Assembly: GCA_022419385.1 (NCBI GenBank)
Contig: JAJUBI010000002.1
Coordinates: 2,728,001-2,792,000, forward strand
DNA: 64,000 nucleotides
From: Paraconiothyrium sp. Pb-2020
Taxonomy: Eukaryota > Ascomycota > Dothideomycetes > Pleosporales > Didymosphaeriaceae
Reading direction: 5' to 3'
The notes beneath the pieces are model-generated. The model was given only the letters and a program-made list of their open reading frames with translations, was not told where the DNA came from and searched no databases. A program made the translations under genes and the position numbers. Below, piece by piece: positions 10,606 through 20,293 of the stretch; positions within the stretch are counted from its first letter, which is position 1; each line of letters opens with the position of its first letter.

Positions 10606-12306
10606 AGTGTATGTCTATCATGGCTGTATGAAGTAGCATTGCGTACGCAAAGGTATCATTATCAGTCCTGATATACAAATTCTGAGAGCACAACCTTACA
10701 CTTTGTAAGCAGTACGATCACTTCGAAATTCGCGGATGACTTTCAAGATTCGGCCATGTTGGACCCCGTTTCAAAAGTGTAGAGTTGAGGCAAACGTAGA
10801 GATTGTACTAGTACGATTCAGGGCTTCCACCATGGCCACTTTACAGGAGGTACAAATATCATAGAAAATCGCTTGACAATTTAACGTGTCCAAGCCCGTA
10901 GCGACGATAGGACTAACCCCATGGAGGTTAAACCTCCCTGTGTAGGATCGTCACTAGTGAATGGATCTAGGTGACGATTCTACAAACGGGTAACGGGAAG
11001 AGCGCCAAGCAATACAGAGGATGTCTCGTGTCAGTGATATACTCGGCGGAAGGCAGCCTCGGAATGCAGGCGAATGGGTACATATGCAAGTTCATGTGGC
11101 CTACGGCGGTCCGGTTTGGTGAGGTTCGGTGAACAAATACCATACTCTTTGTGTGAATGACTAAAACCATGCAGAATACTTCACAGAAGAGATAATGACG
11201 CATTGATGGTCAACAGCAAGCACAAGTAGAGTCGTGTATTTTATGACATGTGGGACCATTTCCAAGTGTCGATCCCTTGTAGTGCCATGTGCATACTATA
11301 CGCAGTAATTTAAACCTTTTCCAGATAAGAAGCCACAAGCGATCTTAAGACTTATTCTCAGTGGTAAGATGAAGCGTAGAAGGTATCATTGCGAAGTGTC
11401 CTGATGTAGCAATATGATGTGGCGCTGAGGGCAGAAGCGTATTTTTCATGCGCGAAGTTCGGTGTCACTCTGCTGTGCAAGGAAGCCATAGCTGCACAAA
11501 ATGAAAGGGAAAGTCCAATCGAAAGTGAGATCAATCGAATATATTGATGTCATAGTAGTCATATCCTGCCTAGACAATCCGATCGCCCCCATGGAGATCG
11601 GAGCACGCGTGGGCATGTGTGAGCGTGCCGCCCGTCGAAGGCACCAGCGCGCTGACCACCTCTCTAAAATCCAACCGATGACTCCGCTACCTTACACCTG
11701 CCTCTGTTCTACACCCACTAATCAGTTTCCTTCCAGGCAGCGACGCTCAAACCAAGACGCCATCTCACGAGCTAAGTCTAGCTCTAGTGAGACCAGCGTT
11801 TGGCGTGCATCTAGCCGCCCTTCTCGCACGTACATCCTTAGTACATGACTGTCTAACTGTTGCTGCCATCGTTCCTCCGCACAGGCACATGGCCAGAGTC
11901 CTAGGGCCGAGCTTTATGAGACCAATCCAGCAAATCCCCATAACAGCCATGCCCAGCTGTGCGGGGGTCTGCTTTCATTGCTGCGAATCCGAGCTCGATG
12001 GTGTGCCCACGCCTCTGGCTGGTTGTAGAACCGCTCGATCTGAAAAGAGATGGGACTTGAAGGGGGCATTTGGGGTGGGCTGAGGCAGTGTCGCTACTTC
12101 ATCGACAGGATGTGTATTGCTGGCTATGGAAGCCTTGTATTGCTATATTGCTCGACGATGGAGTCTGGAGATGATGAAGCTCAAGCAGAAAACACGTGAG
12201 CTTGGGTGATTCCATCTTGTAGTCTGAGCCCTCGTCTCCTGCGGATCGGAGTAAAACGCGGAGTTGAGTGGAGAGTGGAGCGTGGAGGCCGTGGTGAAGC
12301 ACGGCG
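10606..12306. other. Intergenic, 1.7 kb
   Basis: No convincing gene. A frame open between about 11700 and 12083 lacks a good ATG and recognisable motifs. An imperfect hairpin is listed separately. The gene to the right (12307-12681) points left, so this spacer holds 3' regions of two convergent genes. Confidence 0.45.
10903..10952. repeat. Nested inverted repeat (hairpin)
   Basis: Outer arms GACGAT (10903) and ATCGTC (10947) enclose a near-perfect inner inverted repeat GGAGGTT-A-AACCTCC (10923-10937). No neighbouring copies or target-site duplications seen. It could be a transcript-end hairpin of the upstream gene or a chance structure. Confidence 0.4.
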
Positions 12307-12681
12307 TCACGGATCTTCAAAGTCAGTCATGCCGTCGAAGAGATCAGTCACGACCTTGAGCATAGGTTCAAGGAGACTGATGTCGTCACCAGCTTCACCT
12401 CCGAAGAACCTGACGCGCTGTGCCTCCAACGCATTTTGCCTCTCTGTTTCGAAGTAGATACGGCGGTCCTGCCATGCTGAATACGTTTGATGCCAGTGAT
12501 TTGCGGGCGCAGTCGCGATCGGATGATGAATATTTTGCGGCTGGGGGAATGAACTCGTGGTACTCGTAAAAGAAGATTGGGTATCGGTGGAAAGAGTTCG
12601 GATGTGATTTGAGTGTGCTTTGCCACCGTCGCGATGACGGGGCCGACTCCTTGTCCGCTTCCTGTTGTGACGCTTGCTCAT
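12307..12681 (-). CDS. Small uncharacterised protein, basic head and acidic tail
   Basis: Single exon, 124 residues. The first about 20 residues are strongly basic (KRHNRKRTRSRPRHRD), a likely nuclear or nucleic-acid-binding patch. A Ser/Thr/Pro-rich stretch and a Trp-containing helix follow (HWHQTYSAWQDRRIYFE). The C-terminal third is amphipathic and acidic (GGEAGDDISLLEPMLKVVTD, ending MTDFEDP). The compact, non-repetitive C-terminal half looks like selected coding sequence. I do not recognise a family. The start at 12681 has no good alternative. Confidence 0.55.
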   Translation of the reverse strand: MSKRHNRKRTRSRPRHRDGGKAHSNHIRTLSTDTQSSFTSTTSSFPQPQNIHHPIATAPANHWHQTYSAWQDRRIYFETERQNALEAQRVRFFGGEAGDDISLLEPMLKVVTDLFDGMTDFEDP

Positions 12682-13040
12682 GTTGAGAAGAAGGTTGGCG
12701 ATGAAGACAAGACGAAAAGGAAATTGGCGACGAGCCCGCCGCGAGAGCGAAACTGGTGATCGGAAAAGGTAGGGACGGAACTGGAGAAAATCCTACCAAG
12801 AACTTATAAACATGACCTTGTACATGCCACATCACGCCCTAGTCACCCAGTCAGAAGGCGGAGTGACTCAACGATGGTGTGAGAGCGCAAAGTGGATCAG
12901 TCGACCCGTGCTCGCTGCTGACTGGCCAGGCGTGACTCCTTACACCGCCAAGCCGCCCCGTGCCGCGGTGATGTGGCGAAGCCGATATCGCTGTTGGGCT
13001 TCTATGAGCCTCATGGACTCATTCCGCCAACAAACTGGAC
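12682..13040. other. Intergenic
   Basis: Upstream of the small gene at 12307-12681, so it should carry its promoter. Overlapping short frames on both strands; none supported. Confidence 0.35.
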
Positions 13041-13059
13041 ACATCATTCGTCTCTCGTC

Positions 13060-13330
13060 TTCTTGCTCCCTTTGGCTCGGCGTGGGCGACGTGCAACATG
13101 TAGACAACATGCGCGGCGCACTTCGCGGACTGTGGCTTTGCGGGCGCGGTACATACGAGGGGATATTTCAAATCGCACAACGAGTGGCTGTGCTCGAGGT
13201 CAGTCGGCCATTGTCAAGGCGAAGTGTGGCAGAAGTCTTCGACATGACCAGGACATCGAGCACGGGGCGGATTTAGGACGACAACAGTCGATCAAAGACG
13301 AACTCTCAAGGGCGCATTCGAGCCAGGATG
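13060..13330 (+). pseudogene. Possible BTB/POZ domain relic
   Basis: Three plus-strand frames taken in order give fragments that read like one fungal BTB domain. They are YFKSHNEWLCSR (from about 13162), QSAIVKAKCGRS (about 13200-13235) and SSTGRI followed by DDN (about 13255-13285). In fungal BTB proteins a typical order is FKVHK..LCSRS, then a Cys-containing helix, then ESSTGRI-x-L-x-D. Each fragment is short and needs a frame shift to reach the next, so if real it is a dead copy. Judged by eye only. Confidence 0.25.
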
Positions 13331-13761
13331 CTGTAGCAAGGCGTTGCCGTACGAAGAAACGAGATTCGGTGCACTGACTTCGCATATGCTGTATCTTTGA
13401 TAAGGTCGCTTTCCGCAGGTCGTGCCTGTTCAGACGCTCGAGTGGACGCCGAAGCCACGGCCAGAGGCGGGTTGAGCAGGGAATCGGAGCATGATCATTG
13501 CTCGTCGCGCCCGTTGCCTAAACTTTTCAGTACAGTTGCAGTCTTCGTCTTCGGTCAAGGGCGCATAGCTGCTATGTTGCCTACAATTACGATGAGAGGA
13601 GCATACAGCATACTGATGGTCAAAATTAGGTGGCCTCTCTCCTAGGCCACACTGAACGGGTTGTTACGAGGTGCACTTCATGTGCGACTGATGCCTATGA
13701 AGGCAGATTTTGAACAAAAGCATGAAGGGTCTTCTGCCTGGAGAGCTCAGGCACCGAGCAC

Positions 13762-15125
13762 TTGGCTTGTCATAGTTCTACCCCGGAGTTTTCCAACCCC
13801 GTCATGCCGATCTGGTGGGCCGCCGTAGTGAGCCATCGGCTCTCCACCACGACTTCCACCGGTGGCAGGAATAGGAACTGGTTTTCAACCACTCGTGTCG
13901 TACCAATCCCCCTCATTACGCGTAATTCAAAGATTCTACCGGATCCTGATGTCACTTGTGTCAGACTCGTATGTCTGAACTGTACGCCAATCTTCTTGGC
14001 CGTACTCCGGATGTGAGTTGTCTTAGGATAGCGTCTGAATAAGTAGTCCAGCTGCGTTGTTTCTGGTTTATCCTGGTTCACTCATCTCCTAATCAACCGC
14101 TGCCAGTCGCAAATTGAAGTTTACGTCAGTTCAGAATGTCTGTCGCAAGATCAGCATTTGTGCTCAACTTTGGTGCGGGATTCGACCTCATGGTATTCCA
14201 ACACGCGGATACTTATAACAATAGTATCGCTTGTGCTCGGCCAATACGGACCTGGCGGACAGTATGGACCAGATAGCAACAATGGAGGCAACTACAACTC
14301 TTTCACTGGAGGCGGAAGTGCTCCGTCCAGTAATGGTCACTTCGACTTCAATAATGGCTATTTGGGAGGAAACAAACCACTGTCCGCATTCTCTTTATAC
14401 TGTTGCTGTCGTGACAATCGCTAATGGCACCTTTACTTTTAGCATCGCTCATGGTATTCTCGCATCGCTCGCATTCGTAATCTTCTTTCCCATGGGTTCG
14501 ATGCTGATTCGACTGGCATCTTTCCCGGGACTGTGGCTCATTCATGGCCTCTTTCAGATATTCGCCTCCGTCGTGTATATTGCCGCATTCGCACTCGGCG
14601 TGTGGATGACACAACAAGCGCCTTCCCAAGTCGATCTTATCGGCCGCTATCACCCAATCATTGGAATAGTGCTCTTTGTTGTCTTGTTTATTCAACCGGT
14701 CCTAGGTTTACTTCACCATTTCCGCTTCAAGAAAGTTGGACGCCGTACATTCTGGTCGTACGGCCATCTTTGTAAGCAACACACTAGGTGCACAGTAACG
14801 ACGAGTTTATGGAAGGAAGGGTCCTTTCTCGCTCATCCGAAACGTGCACAAGGTATTCGTCCACCTTGTTGAACCGACGCTGACTTGTACCCATGCATTA
14901 GGGCTTGGAAGACTTCTGATCACGTTGGGGATGATCAATGGCGGTTTGGGCCTCCTGCTTGCGAAACAGACTGGTTATGCCCGGCCTACGACAGGTCAGA
15001 TCACCGCGTATGGTGCGGTCGCTGGTCTCATGTGGCTGTTGTGGGTTGCGTCCTCCATCATTTCAGAGCGGCGAAGGGCGAATGCTCGAAGAGTGCCGAT
15101 GGTGTCCAAGGAGCAGTATGCTTGA
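13762..15125 (+). pseudogene. DOMON/cytochrome b561 gene with intact 3' half and broken 5' half
   Basis: The 3' half is clean. A Gly/Asn/Ser linker (GQYGPGGQYGPDSNNGG) ends at 14381. Intron 14382-14442 (61 bp) is followed by exon 14443-14771, intron 14772-14901 (130 bp) and exon 14902-15125. These encode five or so membrane helices with the b561 pattern IAHGILASLAFVIFFPMG, RYHPIIGIVLF, HHFRFKK and HLWLGRLLITLGMINGGLG, including the heme-ligand His residues. Upstream, DOMON-like pieces occur only in different frames with stops between: VVSHR and TCVRLVCLNC near 13830-13985, KLKFTSVQNV near 14111, FQHADTYNN near 14196. The family consists of membrane-bound electron-transfer proteins. The 5' part may be decayed, or may have introns I could not resolve. 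Confidence 0.6.
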
Positions 15126-16853
15126 AGTAAATTTACTACGAGGACTACGAACGCTGCTATTGTGCGAATGCTGAGCATGTCCACGGGTGGACCGCAGACG
15201 CATGACGTTCGTGGTATGTTTCGCGAGGCTGGCGCTGATGGTTATGTGGCTGGCGCACTGCAAATGACAGTCTCGAGAATAGGGCTATTGAGCAAAAGGC
15301 ATTGATTAGGAATCGTTGAGTGTGCGGACGATTGCGGGAAGCTCGCTGAGCAGGCAGTGCCGACGAGTATGATAGAAAGCACGCAGCTACATAGTGCAAT
15401 AGGCGATCTAGTCGCTGTCTAACTAGACACCCGTTATGGGAGCAAGCATTGTCCGGGTACTGATAGGAAAGTCCTGCGTACATATTGAAAGTAATCGCTG
15501 TCTTGCCGCATGCAGGATATGTAGTCTTTTGCAGTCATACATTGCTTAGCAGGTCCCGCTCACGTCGCGGTCCATGCTGGCCCCCTGCGAACAGGCAGAG
15601 GGCGGCACATACACAGTGGATATGCCTCAGGTGCTCATTCGGCTCCTATCAAAGTCGGGGGCTGTGTCTCCGTGTTGCGGGACTAACGCTGTCTAACGGT
15701 CAATGTGCATGTTCCCCCCTAGCACAGCACTGCGAATGGGGCGCCCGAGGTTGATCTTTCGGAGCGCTTTCGGAATAAAGGAAATGTACAAGGTACATCC
15801 TGTAGACACGCAAGACAAGCTCGCATCGGGCAGAGGCCGGCGGGATGGCTTGCTGACGCGGGCCGCAGAAACTTGGGAGAGGGCAAAATAACGCGCCACA
15901 CTGGTTGCACTTGCACCTCCAAGTGCTTGTACAACGGCACAGTGAACAGATACGGTGTGGCAGCTGGCTGCGCAACAGGATATGTGGATGGATTCTAGAG
16001 CGTCCAGATGGCCGTCGAAGATAACGCAAAGCTTCTGGAAACATGAGCGCTGCATGCTCAAGTCCAAACCTTCTTTGCTCGCATGCAAGGCTGACGAGCA
16101 AGTGTAAGCGAGTGGACTACTCGTAGACTAGCCGCGACTTGCCCCCTGTGGCCCACCTGTCAGACCCTAATAATAGCCCCCAGCTGAACTGTACTCGCTC
16201 TGGTAGAGAACACCTTTGAGAGCACTGGAATGCACAAAGGATCCCGAGACAAAGGCATCGCGTCCACGGCTACCTGCGCGACCCGGTCGAGGCATTGCTT
16301 AGAGGGACGAACTCACGACAAGCAATCGCCATCCGACTGGGCGTTTGTTCGCTTGCTTGGATACGGAGGGGATCGGTGCGAAGCGACGCTGCTTGACGTG
16401 TGTTCGTTCTGGCGAGGCGGTAGTCAGTCAACACTGCACCGCTACGCGTGAGCATTCCAGATCTGCTGGAGTGGTAATATCGCAGGCTCCGTCGGCCGCA
16501 CCCGTGGCCCAGCACTGCCACCGCCGGGCTCCTCCACGCTTGCGGTAGACTGCCGGGCGTCCACTGGCGTGCGGCTCGCTGTCCTCGATTTGCTGCAGGC
16601 CTGCACGGTACGGCTGATAGCACCGGGGTCCAGCTTAGGGCGCCCTCGGTGCTTTTACATGTAGAGCGAGCTCCAGCAGAGCAATGTCGGCTTGATCCAG
16701 CTTGGGAAGCATCGCGCATGGTGCTGTTCAGTCGCGCCCTGGTCGCCCGCTGATCCCGCTGGCAGTGTTCATTTTCGTTAGCATCCTCTCTTGTACGCCA
16801 GCCCCGCCCTCTTCTCCCGCAAGAGACTCGGGCAGCTCTCGCGCTCTCCTGCC
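15126..16853. other. Intergenic, 1.7 kb
   Basis: Many short overlapping frames, none with protein character. A C/T-rich stretch with ctctcctgcc just before 16854 is promoter-like for the next gene. A long antisense open frame enters from the right; it is an artefact of the GC-rich Gln-coding sequence. Confidence 0.4.
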
Positions 16854-19788
16854 ATGCCTTCGCTACCCTGGAGTAAGTCGAATCGCTCGCACTCGTCTGT
16901 CGAAACTTCCTCCGGCCACCCTTCGCCAGTGCCGTCGGGCCCTGGATCCAGTAAGTGAGCGGTTGGCCGCCCAATGAATCGTGCGGCTGACACTCGAAGC
17001 ACTCGCCGTCAACGAGACGGGCGCGAGCCGATTCCCACCACCCGACCAGCTCGCGCAACAGCAGCAGCTTCCAGCGGGCGTCGCTCAGCCAGCCTACAGA
17101 CAGCAGCAGCAGCAGCAGCAGCAGCCGTTTCCGCAGCGCACCACGAGCCACCGTCATTCCTCGGGCATCGCGCTCGACCAGCAGACGCTCCAGCAGCTGC
17201 AAGGCGGTCCCCAGCCGCCCCACGGCTACGACCAGCAGCCTCGCAGAGGGTCCTACCAGCCTCAATCTTCCTACGCGCCAGAGCCCAAGAAGCAGGGCCT
17301 CCGCAGCCGCCTCGGGCTCACCAGTCACAAAGAAGAGGACCGCTCCAAGGCGAGCAAGGTCGGGCGCCGCGTCTCGGTGCGCAAGAGCGACCCGCGCGAG
17401 CTCGAATACCGGCAGCAGGAGGAAAACCGCCTGCGAGCTGCGCAGTGGAATCAGCGGCACGGGCAGCACGGATCCAACCCGCACCTCGCGCCCTCGGACG
17501 AGCACGACGAAGACGACCTCGACCCGTTCCTGCAGCAGGAAGACGAGCCTCCTCGGGCGCCGCCGAAAGACGCGCCATATCAGGGCCATCCGCAGCAGCC
17601 TCCGCAGCAATATTCGCCCAACCCGCACCAGGAGCAATATAATCGGCCCCCACTCGCTAGAGTGAGCACGGAGGGAAGTTATCACGCCCAGGGCGGGGTA
17701 GATCACTACAGCCCGAACACCAGGGTCTGCAACCACAACAACACCCGCCGTCGTACCAGAACCAGCAAGCCCCTGGACAGCACCCCCCTAATCCAAACGA
17801 CTACCAGGCCTACCCACCCCCCAAAACGCGCCCAGCCCGCTGGTCGGCAACGCCCAAGTGCATCCCCAGCAGCAGCAGAACTACTACCAGTACCAAGCCC
17901 AACAAGCTGCACAGCACGCACAACAGCAATCGCCTCAGGGTCCGCCAGAGCCTCAGGTGCAGAACCCCCGCTACTCGCAGCAATCACAGCACTCCCCGCA
18001 ACAGCCTCAGCCGCACCAAGGCCAAGATTTTCAGCAGCTGCAGCACGGTCGCTCACCTCCCCAACCACAGGGCGAGCCGAACGCTCCTCCGCCGTCGCAA
18101 CAAGTTCCGCAGATCGTGCAAGGGGGTCAGCCGATCGACGGTCAACATTCGCAGCAGCTTCGACCTCCGTCCTCGCACGCATCGCTTGCCCCACCGTCGC
18201 CCCTCCAATCACAGCCTCCCACCTTCCAGGCCTACGACCAGCAGGGACAGCCGTCCCCGTCCACTGACCCTCACTCGCAGAGCGTCACTCCGCCCCAGCA
18301 AGACAACATGCCGCCGGCGAACAGTGGGCAACGCAATACCTTGAGGAAAGTAAACGATGGAGGACAGCAACAGGCTCCACCCTCGCGCGAGAGCTCGCTT
18401 CTGCAGCAGAACTCAACACAAGGTCAGGCCCAAGGACAAACGCCTGTCTCACCGGGCATTCAGACTTTTGGCGCTAACGTCGTGCCAATAGCTTCGCAGG
18501 GGCAGCCATACAGAGGAGAGAAAGGCCAGAATCCGCAGAGTGGAGAGATGGGACGGGCAACGCCACCGCCGCGAGCTGCGGCTGACATGTCGGACGAAGA
18601 GATAGCTCAATTGATCAAAGACCATGACGTCTTGCGTAAGTCCCCGCTTCCGATTTCACACCACTGTGTTGACCCGTTGCAGGGGAAAAGTATCAAAAGG
18701 TCAAGCGATACTTCTTCGAGCAGCAAACCCAAGTACATCAGCTGCAAAACACCCTCGCAAACCAGCGTCTCTCTCTGTCGCGCACATCTTGGGACGATAG
18801 CGAATATGCTACTCGTTTCAACAGATTAGACGGTTTGATAGCACAGCTTTCTTTCGCGATCCGCAAGGATTGGAAGGCGATACCGCCCTGGTTGCAGCCT
18901 GTCGTAAACAAGACTGCTGTAGAGACTGGCAAGCAAGAGATGACTGCGGTCGGACGCGCTTTCATCTCGCAATGGTTGGTCGAGAACATTTTCGACAAGT
19001 ACTTCCACCCTGATCTTGAGACTGGGCTTTCGACGCAGCTGAAGACTATCCAACTGAACATACGGAAATACGCTGCGACCTGCCACACCACTGAAGATGA
19101 AGATGCTCTAAACGCGAAGGTCATCAATTGGCGTTTGGCGACTCTAGAAGGATTGGCGGATCAACTAAAAGCTGCGCAGAATGGGCCGAACCGAGCGACG
19201 TTGACTGAAACACTCAATGAGAAGCTCATCGGCTCTATACAGATGTATCTCAACGACCCTGCTCCTCCGGACCTGAACGGAGGAGTCCCTATGATCATTG
19301 AATTAGCAATCAGCGTCGCACAACATCTTCCGCTTGAGAGCCGGGAGGTGCAGATTGAGTACTTTTACCCAGGACAGGGTCTTGTCTCTGAGTTTATGAA
19401 GATGGAGTCTGGCATTCCCGCCTTGACAGACCCCATCCGAGAACCCGATGAAGCGGACCGCGCGTCTTTGCGAAGTGTGGCGTCCAAGGTAGACGACAAT
19501 GCATCGGTTGGGGAACCGGAGCAGTCAAATCAGCACCCAACCAAGGAGCCCGCAGACAAGAAGCGAAGTATGTTCGGTTTCGGCGGGTCGAAGAAGCCGT
19601 CCCAGAGTCCAGCTACACTTGGCAAACGCGAATCTTCTCTGGGTCACCAACCTAACCCAAGCCAGCAAAGTCTGTCGCTGCCCTCAAAAGATGATGCTCC
19701 TCAGCCGAGAGTTCGTTTGTCTGTTGGTGTGGCGGTGCAAATCCGCGGCAAGAGCATTTTGATCAAAGCACCTGTGTATAGCACCTAG
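16854..19788 (+). CDS. Glutamine-rich conserved fungal protein with two apparent frame breaks
   Basis: Exon 1 is 16854-16950 (MPSLPWSKSNRSHSS...). Intron 16951-16999 (49 bp, GTAAGT). Exon 2 is 17000-18635. Intron 18636-18682 (47 bp, GTAAGT...TTGCAG). Exon 3 is 18683-19788. Exon 2 is rich in Gln, Pro, Ser and His, including a CAG run. Exon 3 is a well-folded region of about 250 residues (KYQKVKRYFFEQQTQVHQLQ, RFNRLDGLIAQLSFAIRKDW, QEMTAVGRAFISQWLVENIF), then a Ser/Lys-rich tail. Inside exon 2 the coding frame changes twice, near 17695-17712 and at 17817-17822. Adding one G to GGGG (17695-17698) and one C to CCCCCC (17817-17822) makes the whole exon continuous. The folded part looks under selection, so I favour sequence error or a homopolymer variant over a dead gene. 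Function not recognised. Confidence 0.75.
17101..17124 (+). repeat. (CAG)8 microsatellite in coding sequence
   Basis: Eight CAG codons in frame, giving a polyglutamine run in the Gln-rich protein. Likely length-polymorphic. Confidence 0.9.
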
Positions 19789-20293
19789 GCCTTCAGGGTC
19801 TGGTCTAGTTAAATTATGAATTGGACGCATTTCAGCGACGCTTGGCACGCATGAATGATTGGATACGAATCTCTCTTTGGTCCACTTCTCCATATACGCT
19901 TGGAAATTGGTTGGTTAGAATGTCGGGGGATGATCATGAATGGATCTGGATGTCTGTACAACGCCTACCCGTGGCACCCAAAAGAGACTCAAGAGTAGAT
20001 ATCCTTAGAGTTATATACCCACACCCTTGTAGTCGCTCTGACCGAGCTTTGCAACAGTCATCTCACCATGTGACAGAGAAGAAAATTAGCTGTGTCGAAC
20101 CTGTGCCAAAAGTTTGTTTGGTTATCAAATCCCTTCACGACGTTACGCTGTTGATGTAGAAATATAGATCATCAAGTTTGGCAGGGTCTCGGAAGTGGGC
20201 GGCCCTCTCCGCACCTGATTGGCCAGCTACTCTTCATTTGTTTACCCTCGTCAACACACAGATCCTCAGGACATTGCCGACATACTTAGAGCC
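19789..20293. other. Intergenic
   Basis: About 500 bp between tandem plus-strand genes, serving as 3' region and promoter. The frame of the next gene is open for 25 codons before its first ATG but without protein character. Nothing else seen. Confidence 0.4.

Noticed and set aside
11500..12083. Two overlapping open frames in the 10.6-12.3 kb spacer
   Set aside because: The only usable starts are GTG or poor ATG; no motif, no splice evidence, low coding character.
12812..13377. Two overlapping frames of 154 and 134 codons
   Set aside because: Arg/Ser-rich with no fold signature; parts are better explained as the possible BTB relic read in shifted frames.
17698..17711. 14-bp GTAGATCACTACAG segment that looks like a tiny intron
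   Set aside because: Its removal would correct the first frame break, but 14 bp is far below the spliceosomal minimum; a missing base in the G run is simpler.
16270..17736. 488-codon open frame on the minus strand
   Set aside because: Antisense to the Gln-rich gene; CAG/CCG-rich coding forces the reverse frames open. Composition is Leu/Arg/Val-rich with no motif.
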